Source: Nematostella vectensis
Taxonomy: Eukaryota; Cnidaria; Anthozoa; Actiniaria; Edwardsiidae
Direction: 5' to 3'
Assembly: GCF_932526225.1 (NCBI RefSeq)
Contig: NC_064038.1
Span: 1,240,001 to 1,304,000 of the forward strand
Length of the DNA stretch: 64,000 nucleotides
The notes under the pieces were generated by a model. That model did not search any database and was not told where the DNA came from. It saw only the letters and a program-made list of their open reading frames with translations. Below, one piece after another: positions 1 through 13,379 of the stretch. Each line of letters opens with the position of its first letter. Position 1 is the first letter of the stretch. The translations under genes and the position numbers were made by a program.

Positions 1-99
1 CCACCATTCAACCACAAGGGTTTACTGCCCCTAGCAACCCAAGGGGCTTTATGGTAACCCTATGCCCTAAAATCAGTTTTGTAAATTTATTTCTGTAAA

Positions 100-439
100 T
101 CAGTAGGTATTTTTGTAGGTACAAAAATTGTTATGGGTAAACAACAACGAAAACAAACAGCTTTGAAGCAAGAATGTACAGTATTCAAAGTCTTCTGCAA
201 AACCCAGAGGTTGTGGCGATCGTGAACCAGTGTAGGCATAGAGTAAGCTAGTCTCTGGTATTTGGAAACTATAAGAAGCTGGTGCAGCTAACCCAGTTTC
301 TAGAGATGATAATAAAATTCTTATAAGACCTACTGAGTGAACTTCATCAACATTATCAATGGCTTGTTTCAACATGTTGACATCATTCAGTAGGACAGCA
401 CGAATAGGCAGCTTACAAGGCATTAGACTCAAATCCTCC
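100..439 (-). CDS. Candidate 3' exon of the BAH-like gene (ankyrin-type segment)
   Basis: An open minus-strand stretch preceded by a good 3' splice site (pyrimidine tract then AG at 441-440). The start of the exon reads like an ankyrin-type helix pair (KLPIRAVLLNDVNMLKQAID). The exon needs an incoming phase of 2, but the upstream acidic/basic exon at 1343-1627 ends in phase 1, so at least one exon between them is missing from this model or the join differs. The downstream end is not fixed; possible donors lie near 336 and 186. Membership in the same gene rests on strand, order and the nuclear-protein character of the upstream exons. The protein family was not recognised with certainty. Confidence 0.4.
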
Positions 440-593
440 CTGTTAAGCAAAACCAAAAAAGAACATTGAAATATAACAGCAGTCCCAAGGAAACCAACCA
501 ACCAACCAACCAAGGGAAAATGGGTGTTTTGGAGGAGGGTGATCTCACTGAAGGTACATATAAATATAGGACATTAGAGTGATGGGACAAGAT

Positions 594-908
594 TATTTCT
601 AAAGCTGAAAATCATCATCATCATCATCAACCATCACCATCCACACCACCAACAACAATAACATCACCATCGCTATCATAATCATCATTATCATCATCAT
701 CACCACCATCACCATCATCATCACCATCATCATCATCACCACCAAACATCACCACCATCATCACCACCATCACCATCATCATCACCATCATCATCATCAC
801 CACCAAACATCACCACCATCATCATCACCATCACCATCCACACCACCAACAACAATAACTTCACCATCACTATCATCATCATCATCACCATTAATATCAC
901 CATCACTG

Positions 909-956
<48 letters not shown>

Positions 957-1170
957 CCATCATCATCACCATCATCATCACCATCACCATTATCACCACC
1001 AAACATCACCACCATCATCATCACCATCCACGCCACCAACAACAATAACTTTACCATCACTATCATCACTATTATCATCATCATCATCATCACCACAATC
1101 ACCATTAATATCACCATCACTGTCATCAACATCATAACCATCATCATCTTAAGCATAATCATAACAACTA
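594..1170. repeat. CAT/ATG triplet microsatellite
   Basis: About 570 bp of imperfect (CAT)n/(CAC)n with interruptions. A larger internal duplication is visible: the block with ccaccaacaacaataac occurs three times. The long Met/Val or Asp/Gly reading frames across it are by-products of the triplet repeat and are not annotated as genes. Confidence 0.9.
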
Positions 1171-1204
1171 ACAACTGTTTTTTTTTATAAGTAGGGATGC
1201 ATTC

Positions 1205-1343
1205 CTTCTATTCCACCCCCTGATCCTGCCTGTACCTCCACCCCCCTGATCCTGCCTGTACCTCCACCCCCCCTGATCCTGCCTGTACCTCCACCCCCTT
1301 TGATCCTGCCTGTACCTCCACCCTCCCTGATCCTGCCTGTACC
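1205..1343 (-). repeat. 27-bp minisatellite carrying copies of a 5' splice site
   Basis: Five copies of a 26-27 bp unit directly downstream (minus strand) of exon 3. The functional-looking donor is TCAG|GTACAGGCAGG, and each following unit repeats GAG|GTACAGGCAGG. Reading through gives a Gly-rich nonapeptide repeat (TGRIRGGGG) with a frame shift in the last unit. Confidence 0.75.
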
Positions 1344-4300
1344 TGACCTTGATTCAAAAGTAGGATCTTGATCCAGTAACTTGATCTGTGGATTTGGAAT
1401 GAGGACACCAGGACGACGTGCCTTTGGCTTCGCCTCAACTTTTTCCTTCCTCCCCTTTGGTGGAGCAGCCTTCCTCTTCTTTCCCATAGCCTGCTTTGTA
1501 GGAGAGCTCTTTTTCTGTCGCCCTTTCCGTGGTGATGGTGTGGTAGATGCCGCAGAGTGCCGAGTTCTCTTAGCCGGTGGTTCCTCCTCTATTTCATCAT
1601 CATCTTCATCATCATCATCATCTTCATCTAAAAACACATCAAGAAATCCTTAACATTAACTCATGAAAAAAAAGTTATGGCTTTTTTAAATAACTTTGGT
1701 CAAAAAAAGTTAGGGCTTTTTTAAATAACTTTGGTCAAAAAAAGTTATGGCTTTTTTAAATAACTTTGGTAAAAAAAAGTTATGGCTTTTTTAAATAACT
1801 TTGGTCAAAAAAAGTTATGGCTTTTTTAAATAACTTTGGTCAAAAAAAGTTATGGCTTTTTTAAATAACTTTGGTCAAAAAAAGTTATGGCTTTTTTAAA
1901 TAACTTTGGTCAAAAAAAGTTATGGCTTTTTTAAATAACTTTGGTCAAAAAAAGTTATGGCTTTTTTAAATAACTTTGGTCAAAAAAAGTTATGGCTTTT
2001 TTAAATAAGTTGCACTGGAGAATCCCTCTCATAGCCACAGTCTAATATAAAATATATGAATGCGAAGTCCTTATCTCTGATTTTTTAAAAATTCATTCCA
2101 GATTAAGATCCCCCCCTTGAGAGGAAATTGAGAGGAGGAGTCAACCCCTGCATTTGCCACTGTCTGTGGTACAAGGCTAATCTCCCCCCCCCCTGGATTT
2201 GCCACTGTCTGTGGTACAAGGCTAATCTCCCCCCCCCTGGATTTGCCACTGTCTGTGGTACAAGGCTAATCTCCCCCCCCCCCCTGCATTTGCCACTGTC
2301 TGTGGTACAAGGCTAATCTCCCCCCCCCCTGGATTTGCCACTGTCTGTGGTACAAGGCTAATCCCCCCCTGGATTTGCCACTGTCTGTGATACTGTGGTA
2401 CAAGGCTCCACCCCCTGGATTTGCCACTGTTTGTGGTACTGTGGAACAAGGCTAATCCCCCCCTGGATTTGCCACTGTCTGTGGTACAAGGCTCCACCCC
2501 CTTGGATTTGCCACTGTCTGTGGTACAAGGCTAATCCCCCCTGGATTTGCCACTGTCTGTGGTACTGAGGTGCAAGGCTAATCCCCCCCTGGATTTGCCA
2601 CTGTCTGTGGTACAAGGCTCAACCCCTCCTGCATTTGCCACTGTCTGTGGTACAAGGCTAATCCCCCCCTGGATTTGCCACTGTTTGTGGTACAAGGCTA
2701 ATCCCCCCTGGATTTGCCACTGTCTGTGGTACAAGGCTCCACCCCCCTGGATTTGCCACTGTCTGTGGTACAAGGCTAATCTCCCCCCCCTGGATTTGCC
2801 ACTGTCTGTGGTACAAGGCTAATCCCCCCTGGATTTGCCACTGTCTGTGGTACAAGGCTAATCCCCCCTGGATTTGCCACTGTTTGTGGTACAAGGCTAA
2901 TCCCCCCTGGATTTGCCACTGTTTGTGGTACAAGGCTAATCCCCCCCTGGATTTGCCACTGTCTTTGGTACAAGGCTCCACCCCCTTGGATTTGCCACTG
3001 TTTGTGGTACCGTGGTACAAGGCTAATCCCCCCTGGATTTGCCACTGTCTGTGGTACTGTGGTACAAGGCTAATCCCCCCCCTTGATTTGCCACTGTCTG
3101 TGGTACTGTGGTACAAGACTAATCCCCCCTGGATTTGCCACTGTCTGTGGTACAAGGCTAATCCCCCCTGTTTGTGGTACAAGGCTAATCCCCCCCTGGA
3201 TTTGCCACTGTTTGTGGTACAAGGCTAATCCCCCCTGGATTTGCCACTGTCTGTGGTACAAGGCTAATCCCCCCCTGGATTTGCCACTGTCTGTGGTACA
3301 AGGCTAATCCCCCCTGGATTTGCCACTGTCTGTGGTACTGAGGTGCAAGGCTAATCCCCCCCTGGATTTGCCACTGTCTGTGGTACAAGGCTCAACCCCT
3401 CCTGGATTTGCCACTGTTTGTGGTACAAGGCTAATCCCCCCCTGGATTTGCCACTGTTTGTGGTACAAGGCTAATCCCCCCTGGATTTGCCACTGTCTGT
3501 GGTACTGAGGTGCAAGGCTAATCCCCCCTGGATTTGCCACTGTCTGTGGTACAAGGCTCAACCCCTCCTGGATTTGCCACTGTTTGTGGTACAAGGCTAA
3601 TCCCCCCCTGGATTTGCCACTGTCTGTGGTACTGAGGTGCAAGGCTAATCCCCCCCTGGATTTGCCACTGTCTGTGGTACAAGGCTCAACCCCTCCTGGA
3701 TTTGCCACTGTTTGTGGTACAAGGCTATTCCCCCCCTGGATTTGCCACTGTTTGTGGTACAAGGCTAATCCCCCCTGGATTTGCCACTGTCTGTGGTACT
3801 GAGGTGCAAGGCTAATCCCCCCCTGGATTTGCCATTGTCTGTGGTACAAGGCTCAACCCCTCCTGGATTTGCCACTGTTTGTGGTACAAGGCTAATCCCC
3901 CCCTGGATTTGCCACTGTCTGTGGTACTGAGGTGCAAGGCTAATCCCCCCCTGGATTTGCCACTGTCTGTGGTACAAGGCTCAACCCCTCCTGGATTTGC
4001 CACTGTTTGTGGTACAAGGCTATTCCCCCCCTGGATTTGCCACTGTTTGTGGTACAAGGCTAATCCCCCCTGGATTTGCCACTGTTTGTGGTACAAGGCT
4101 AATCCCCCCTGGATTTGCCACTGTCTGTGGTACTGAGGTGCAAGGCTAATCCCCCCCTGGATTTGCCACTGTTTGTGGTACTGTGGTACAAGGCTAATCC
4201 CCCCTGGATTTGCCACTGTCTGTGGTACAAGGCTCAACCCCTCCTGGATTTGCCACTGTTTGTGGTACAAGGCTAATCCCCCCTGGATTTGCCACTGTCT

Positions 4301-7300
4301 GTGGTACTGAGGTGCAAGGCTTATCCCCCCCTGGATTTGCCACTGTCTGTGGTACAAGGCTCAACCCCTCCTGGATTTGCCACTGTTTGTGGTACAAGGC
4401 TAATCCCCCCCTGGATTTGCCACTGTCTGTGGTACTGAGGTGCAAGGCTAATCCCCCCCTGGATTTGCCACTGTCTGTGGTACAAGGCTCAACCCCTCCT
4501 GGATTTGCCACTGTTTGTGGTACAAGGCTAATCCCCCCCTGGATTTGCCACTGTTTGTGGTACAAGGCTAATCCCCCCTGGATTTGCCACTGTCTGTGGT
4601 AATTGAGGTGCAAGGCTAATCCCCCCCTGGATTTGCCACTGTCTGTGGTACAAGGCTCAACCCCTCCTGGATTTGCCACTGTTTGTGGTACAAGGCTAAT
4701 CCCCCCCTGGATTTGCCACTGTCTGTGGTACTGAGGTGCAAGGCTAATCCCCCCCTGGATTTGCCACTGTCTGTGGTACAAGGCTCAACCCCTCCTGGAT
4801 TTGCCACTGTTTGTGGTACAAGGCTAATCCCCCCCTGGATTTGCCACTGTTTGTGGTACAAGGCTAATCCCCCCTGGATTTGCCACTGTCTGTGGTACTG
4901 AGGTGCAAGGCTAATCCCCCCCTGGATTTGCCACTGTCTGTGGTACAAGGCTCAACCCCTCCTGGATTTGCCACTGTTTGTGGTACAAGGCTAATCCCCC
5001 CCTGGATTTGCCACTGTCTGTGGTACTGAGGTGCAAGGCTAATCCCCCCCTGGATTTGCCACTGTCTGTGGTACAAGGCTCAACCCCTCCTGGATTTGCC
5101 ACTGTTTGTGGTACAAGGCTAACCCCCCCTGGATTTGCCACTGTCTGTGGTACTGAGGTGCAAGGCTAATCCCCCCCTGGATTTGCCACTGTCTGTGGTA
5201 CATAGCTAATCCCCCCTGGATTTGCCACTGTCTGTGGTACAAGGCTAATCCCCCCTGGATTTGCCACTGTCTGTGGTACAAGGCTAATCCCCCTGGATTT
5301 GCCACTGTCTGTGGTACAAGGCTCCACCCCCTTGGATTTGCCACTGTCTGTGGTACAAGGCTAATCCCCCCCTGGATTTGCCACTGTCTGTGGTACAAGG
5401 CTAATCCCCCCTGGATTTGCCACTGTCTGTGGTACAAGGCTAATCCCCCTGGATTTGCCACTGTCTGTGGTACAAGGCTCCACCCCCTTGGATTTGCCAC
5501 TGTCTGTGATACAAGGCTAATCCCCCTGGATTTGCCACTGTTTGTGGTACAAGGCTAATCCCCCCTGGATTTGCCACTGTTTGTGGTACAAGGCTAATCC
5601 CCCCTGGATTTGCCACTGTTTGTGGTACAAGGCTAATCCCCCCCTGGATTTGCCACTGTCTGTGATACTGTGGAACAAGGCTAATCCCCCCCTGGATTTG
5701 CCACTGTCTGTGGTACAAGGCTAATCCCCCCTGGATTTGTCACTGTCTGTGGTACAAGGCTAATCCCCCCTGTCTGTGGTACAAGGCTAATCTGCCCCCC
5801 TGGATTTGCCACTGTTTGTGGTACAAGGCTAATCCCCCCCTGGATTTGCCACTGTCTGTGGTACAAGGCTAATCCCCCCCTGGATTTGCCACTGTCTGTG
5901 GTACAAGGCTAATCCCCCCTGGATTTGCCACTGTCTGTGGTACAAGGCTAATCCCCCCCTGGATTTGCCACTGTCTGTGGTACAAGGCTAACCCCCCCTG
6001 GATTTGCCACTGTCTGTGGTACTGTGGTACAAGACTAATCCCCCCCTGGATTTGCCACTGTCTGTGGTACAAGGCTAATCTGCCCCCCTGGATTTGCCAC
6101 TGTCTGTGGTACAAGGCTAATCCCCCCTGGATTTGCCACTGTCTGTGGTACAAGGCTAATCTGCCCCCCTGGATTTGCCACTGTTTGTGGTACTGTGATA
6201 CAAGGCTCAACCCCCCCTGGATTTGCCACTGTCTGTGGTACTGTGGTACAAGACTAATCCCCCCTGGATTTGCCACTGTTTGTGGTACCGTGGTACAAGG
6301 CTAATCCCCCCCTGGATTTGCCACTGTTTGTGGTACTGTGGTACAAGGCTAATCCCCCCCTGGATTTGCCACTGTCTGTGGTACTGTGGTACAAGACTAA
6401 TCCCCCCCTGGATTTGCCACTGTTTGTGGTACTGTGGTACAAGGCTAATCCCCCCTGGATTTGCTACTGTGATACTATGCATATTTTGTACCTGTCTCAT
6501 CAAGTATTTGTTCTCCCCTTTCTGCCATCAAAGCTTCTCTTAACAGCTTCTTTGTCTGTCTAACATGCTTCTTTGGCAAGCTGAAGGTCCCATTGATGTG
6601 TTCTAGAAGTGTCACGCGGGTTATCACTGACACCATGCTGCACACATCATCAAATGAAGGCTGCGGAGTGCAATCATAGATAAATTGTCTGTGAATTAAC
6701 CTGCATGTTAGCAATTGGTGTTTTTTTTATTGTGACAAAACAGGCAAAGGCTGTTTTTGTGTCTTTATTTATTTCTATTTTATTTATTATTTTTGGGGGG
6801 TGGGAGGAGGGAAGTCGCCGGGTTGTTAAACACCCTTTCCCTGCTCTTCCAGTAACAGGTGCAAGAAACTCCATAATCTCATCAATAAAGGGAGAGATGC
6901 ATATAGTGACATACAAATAAGTTAAGCAAAATTTTTACCTCATAGACATTTTCATCGATTCTGTTAAACCAAGAAACCCGGAAATTCTCTGCTGCCTCCA
7001 AAACATCTTCCAACACCCTGCATAGGAAAAAATCTTGGTCTTCCCCTCGAACTGTCAAACAGTCCCCAGCACAAAACTCAAATTCTTCTTGTACCTCCAC
7101 CATGGGCTGGAGTCTGCCTCGACGTTTCATTGACATTAACCTTCGTGACATTCTAGGCAAAGTTTTTCCGAGATGGTCCATGCTGGCGGTTTTACGCATC
7201 GGGCTTGGCATTGAAGGGATTTCAGGCTCGTTTTCAACATCTGTATCGGTATCACCCCCTTCGATGTCGGTACCGCCTCCTTCCTCATTCTCTTTGCTGT

Positions 7301-7466
7301 CTCCATGGATTTGCACGGCGTTAGTGACGGGAGACTCCGACAATTGTGCTTTCGTCTGTTGTGGCTCCTCGTCAGCGGTTCCTCGTCTAGAGCTGGAGTT
7401 TTGCCTTTCCTGATCAACCAAAACAGCTAAAGAAGATAGCTTTCTAGTCAGGCCAGGAAAAGGCAT
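1343..7466 (-). CDS. BAH-like nuclear protein, multi-exon, 5' part
   Basis: Minus-strand gene, family not named with confidence. Exon 1 (7466 down to 6939, donor gag|gtaaaa) starts with Met and has a Ser/Thr/acidic N-terminus, then a segment (EFCAGDCLTVRGEDQDFF ... CRVLEDV ... WFNRIDENVYE) resembling the first strands of a BAH or tudor-like chromatin reader. Exon 2 (about 6703 to 6492) ends in a basic helix and joins cleanly in phase to exon 3 (1627-1343). Exon 3 encodes an acidic run followed by Lys/Arg/Pro-rich, likely nuclear-localising sequence (PPAKRTRH, SPRKGRQKK). Exon 1 ends in phase 0 and exon 2 needs phase 2, so a small exon between them is probably missing. The intron between exons 2 and 3 is 4.9 kb, nearly all repeat. 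Role inferred only: a chromatin-associated protein. Confidence 0.55.
1665..2008. repeat. 35-bp minisatellite
   Basis: About ten nearly identical 35-bp units containing aaaaagttatggc and aaataacttt. The two halves are partly complementary, so each unit can form a short hairpin. It lies in the intron of the minus-strand BAH-like gene. Confidence 0.9.
2145..6472. repeat. 4.3-kb satellite, about 40-bp unit with higher-order structure
   Basis: About 100 units of roughly 40 bp (ggatttgccactgtctgtgg, then tacaaggctaat and a C-run). Unit variants are ctgtttgtggt versus ctgtctgtggt, tactgaggtgcaagg, and ggctcaacccctcc. Between about 3310 and 5170 these alternate in a fixed order, giving a higher-order period of about three to four units. 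The array begins within about 20 bp of the donor of exon 2 of the minus-strand gene and fills the intron. All reading frames across it are repeat translations. Confidence 0.95.
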
Positions 7467-8010
7467 TTCGGCATAATCGTATGAATCAAAATTACGAAAA
7501 GAAAAGAAATTTTAGAATGAAAGTTCTAATAAGTATAAGTAAGCTTTAAATCGAATAAGCTTAAATGAATGAAGCTTTTTGACGTCTCGAACAAAACACC
7601 GTGTAGCTTTCTAGGACCCAATTTAGCTCTTCTGTGAATACTACAAACCCCAAAGCCTTTTATACTCCATGTGAAAGTTGATCATCAGCAAATAAAATAG
7701 CAGAAGCAGCAAATCAAGATCCAAACAGTATTAGCTACCCTGGGCAAGCCTGAACCTTCGACACCCACACACCACAGGCTACCCAAACTCTAGTAGTTTG
7801 ATAAACTAGCTAGTTCGAGTTAACTGAAAATGTGCAATCACTATATTGATGGATTGAAATTTATATAGAAAGATTTTTATGGTATAAACTCATTTTTAGG
7901 GCAGAAAGAATAATTTTTTTTTATTGGTACCATTCGCTACTCACCCCTCCCCCCCCTTTCTTTTACCATCGTGCCGCTCAGGAGTCTGGGCCCTAGTGTT
8001 CGACTTAAAC
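7467..8010. promoter_or_regulatory. Divergent intergenic region between BAH-like gene and HINT1
   Basis: The 544 bp separate the start codon of the minus-strand gene (7466) from that of HINT1 (8011). Two housekeeping-type genes head to head at this spacing suggest a shared bidirectional promoter. No TATA box or other specific element was identified with confidence. There is a T/C-rich tract at 7912-7970 just upstream of the HINT1 start. Confidence 0.45.
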
Positions 8011-9490
<1,480 letters not shown>

Positions 9491-12400
9491 CCAAATTCAA
9501 TACTTACATATGTAAGATTTCATTGATTAAATTGAGTTGAATTAAATTTTCTTGAGTAAAATATTTTTCTTTGTTGTTCTTTTTACATTTTAAAGACTCT
9601 ATGCTCCACTTAGTTGACATCTATATGAATGAGATAGAGTTTAAAAAAAATCCTCTGAAATTCTACCCACCCTACATTAAAAACGGCTCTGGTTTATTGC
9701 TAAAGAATAAACTAATACAAAATAATGATAGTTTAATATTCAAAATTAAATCCAAACAGCATTGCCATGCAAGTGGTATGTGACAGTCGCGTGCCCAGTC
9801 ATCACAAATACAAAATCTGTACGATATTTGGTAGGCCACTGAATGACTTCTAAAGGTTGGAACGAGTATTCCAGCAATTAGAATTTAGAATTTGTCCAGT
9901 GGTTATTATCCAATAGCCCATGCTTGCTCCAAAAGTTTATTGTGCCTTGAAACTGTTTCTAGTTTCAACTCTTTTAAAGCAGTTTTACTGTACATGCGAG
10001 TACAAATCGTTATTTTATCCACCATCATAATGTGTGTTTTCAAAAAAGCCCTTGTAAAGCGACCAGTTTATTTTGTGTCAGGGCGGGGTTGTTTTCAAGA
10101 TTCCAATAGTTTTTTTTTTCATAACAAACCAGGATGGACGTGCGTAGCTGGTATAAGTGCTATTGTTGATCCAGGCAACATGTACTGAGTTTTGAGTTGT
10201 ATTCCCTGTTACAGAACTAGAGAGGGTTACTGAAAATGAGATAAAATAATTGTCAAATACAGCTATCAATAATATGCTGACATATCTGCTACTTTTGTGG
10301 ATAATGTGGCACTACCACCAGGATAAAACATGCGATACGTACATCAAGATAAAGAATAATATCTGCAAAACTAGGTAACATTTTGTACTTTGAACTTAAA
10401 CAATCAGATAGAGTGGTTTTCAAAAACCTGTGAAATACTATTTATTTTATTTAGTACTAATACACTGTAATGTCTTTGTTTTCTTTTGTTCTCCCTTGAC
10501 TATTACAATTTAACAGTTACATTTGTTGCACGGGATTTTAAAAACCACTCTTTGTTCATTTTCTTCCTCCAAGTTATTCACTCCACCAATCAGAAGCGTC
10601 CGGGGCACTAACATGCGCCGAAGTCGCGCCACACAGGAACCCCCTCGTCACCACCGGAATTTTATCACATAGTTACTTCTTTCTATACCTAACGATAATC
10701 CGCTATTAATCTTATCTTTATAATACCTTATATTATAATTAACAATTTAAATTATGCGAATTTATGGGCTTAAAATACTGATTCCGCGTCTCGTATGCTT
10801 TTCCCTCTAATTGCGAATAACGTACGAAACATTTAATGGTCGAATGCTTAAGGGTTGGGGACAAGCCGATGCAAATCCTTTTTTTACTGGCTCTATACAT
10901 AGCTTTGAGCTTGACGGTGACTAACGGAACCATGTTGAGGGGACAACTAACCGCACCGCAGCTTCGAATATTGCCATGCACCCCTTCAAGGTGGTATCTA
11001 AATACCTCCCGCACGATGACTCCTTGCTTTTTTATAAATCAATCAAAATATCCAGATTAATCAATACAGTCCACCAAAAACTGGTTGACTCTGCCAGAGT
11101 TTCGTCTTAATAAGACTCAGGGCGAGAGCAGAGTTAAGAATGTGGAGTTGAAGAAGGCGAATGGAGAACTCTTAATAAAGGCGAAAATTTGGCATAGTCG
11201 AGTAACAATATTTTGAAGGATTGCTTTTTTATAATATATAGATTATTCGCTAGTGCTGCTTCTCATCAAATAATAAAGTTATTTTGTCAGAAATGGAAAA
11301 TTAAGTGTTAAAAATAAAGTCTTTTAATTACTTCATTGCTTTATATCTAAATCTTAACTATAAATAACGATTGTAACCTGGGATTAAGCCTTCTTTTCTC
11401 TCTCTTTTCATGGGTCGTTTTTTCTCTATCCAAACATTAATTTTTCATCTGGTCATTACCCCCAAGGTTTTCGATAAAGAATATTTAAGTCGAGGAAATC
11501 CCAACCAATTATAAGCGAAAGTCATAATGGATTGTTATCAAAATGCGTTGAGTGTTTGACTTCATTTCGTATTGTCAGTTCCCTCGCATATCTCAGCGTG
11601 AACAGGAGGAAACGCTAGCTCTCAAATACACTGGATCATTAAGTCCTCGTTTTCATCTCCGAAAATAGTCACGTTTATTAGTGGAACAAGACCAAGGTAG
11701 GATTATATTTTTTTTAATATGTTTTTCCTTCAGCAATCATAACCAGTGATCAACCTATTTAATCAAGTAATTGCTTTGCCTCGGAGCAGAAGCAAAAGTG
11801 AGCCGAAAACAAACGCGTTTGTTCGAAAAATGTATATTTTTAACCGTGAGATAGAAGCTAAAGAAGATTAACCCTATTGAATTCAAAACCATAATGAACT
11901 TCACCAACAGAAGTAGGATCATAATGAAATCAAGCCGGTTATTATGATTTTTTTTATTTGTTTTTGTGGAGAGGTTGACATAATTTGAAAAGAATTTGAA
12001 AAGACTTGACAGAAAGTTTGTGACAAAAAGTCCCTTCATAGGAAGTCCATATGCTTACAATGATCTCTCGAGAAAGACAATTAGAAACTTTATCACTTTA
12101 GACGTATTTTACCTTTTAAATCATTCTTATATAAGTACCAGCATATGGGAAAAAGTTGCGAGTAGTAAATGAGACAACTAGATATAGATAATGCGATATG
12201 CGAGAGAGGATAGTCGACCGATACATGGTGTAAGACCTATTTCTTAGCCCCCTGACACAATCATATATACCCTAGCTTATTGGATGTTTACCTTCAAACA
12301 GTGGGGTCATTAGAAGTTTGTGTATATGCACAGAAGGTATTTTTCGAAGTGACATAGCAACCACGAAAGGGCTGGTGGAAGTTCTTGAAATAGCAGATAA

Positions 12401-12961
12401 CAGATAAGGGAAGGAAATAAGTAGCCCTTTGAAATCTTTATTTGTAATAAAATTATTTGTTCCATGTCCGTAATGGGAGTGAAAGTCATATGTTTTTAAA
12501 CTTCGACTTTATTAAAGCATACTTCATACAATTCAAAATATTTTAGGAAATGATCTTTGAATAAAGATGGATTAAGTCGTTAAAGTTTTCTCCTTATAAA
12601 ACCGATGACATATAACACAAATTACTTTATTGTTTATAATTATTTGTTGTTAAAAAAACAGTTGGAACTCTTAAAAACTCATTAAGCTTACGCAGATGTA
12701 TATTCTTTTATATAGACAAGTACAGTGTGTTGATGCAAGAGCTATTATTTTGTGATTCTTAAAATGCTTTAAGTATACTGTGAGCAAAAATAGAAAAGCG
12801 TCTTTCCTCTTAACCGTCTGTGCCCTCTTGTTTTTATGCCATTTTCCTTCTTTATCTTAATAGCCGTTGCTAAGCAACAGCAGAAGTAATAAAATCAAAA
12901 CAATCTTGGGGGGGAGGGGAGCAAAGCCTGCTTAAAAAGACCTGCGATTTTTTTCATAAAT
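9491..12961. other. Intergenic DNA between HINT1 and the DEG/ENaC gene
   Basis: About 3.5 kb of AT-rich sequence without a supportable gene. Short open stretches (such as 9571-9783 and 10739-11014) have no recognisable domain or splice structure. A segment at about 11065-11120 (caccaaaaactgg, gactctgcca, then gtctta ataa) is similar to 23083-23140 downstream of the DEG/ENaC gene and is probably a dispersed repeat. Confidence 0.6.
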
Positions 12962-12962
12962 A

Positions 12963-13083
12963 CATAATAACCATATAAAAAGAGAATTACACAAATGATC
13001 TCTTAGGTTGTTATTATGGACATAATAACCATATTAAAAGAGAATTACACAAATGATCTCTTAGGTTGTTATTATGGACATAA
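12963..13083. repeat. 58-bp tandem duplication
   Basis: Two copies of a 58-bp unit starting cataataaccatat, at 12963-13020 and 13021-13078, differing at one or two bases. It lies about 300 bp upstream of the DEG/ENaC start codon. Confidence 0.9.
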
Positions 13084-13199
13084 TTTGATTCTGCATTTTA
13101 AAGCGCATCCATCACACTTGAATACAATATGTTGCTTATATCTAAACCTCGAGATTTTTTAGCATATTCTTGGAATTTGGCGTTCTTGAAAAATAAAAT

Positions 13200-13305
13200 A
13201 TTTCAATTCCAGTATACAGTAATTCAATTCCAGTATACAGTATAATAATTCAATTCCAGTATACAGTAATTAATAATTAAATTCCAGTATACAGTAATTA
13301 ATAGA
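13200..13305. repeat. Four-copy 5'-proximal repeat (attccagtatacag)
   Basis: Four copies of aattccagtatacagtaat with short spacers end about 75 bp upstream of the DEG/ENaC ATG, so they fall in its promoter or 5' untranslated region. Each core (ccagtatacag) is a partial palindrome. Confidence 0.75.
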
Positions 13306-13379
13306 GGTTGGTATCTTCAGTGCTAGGGTTCACGTAGCTTCTACAGTTTGGTGCGTGCGTAGTTCCCAACGACAAAGAG

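Noticed and set aside
2128-6563. About thirty open frames of 60-195 codons across the satellite
   Set aside because: All are repeat translations (QWQIQGGLALYH and similar) on both strands with no other coding sign.
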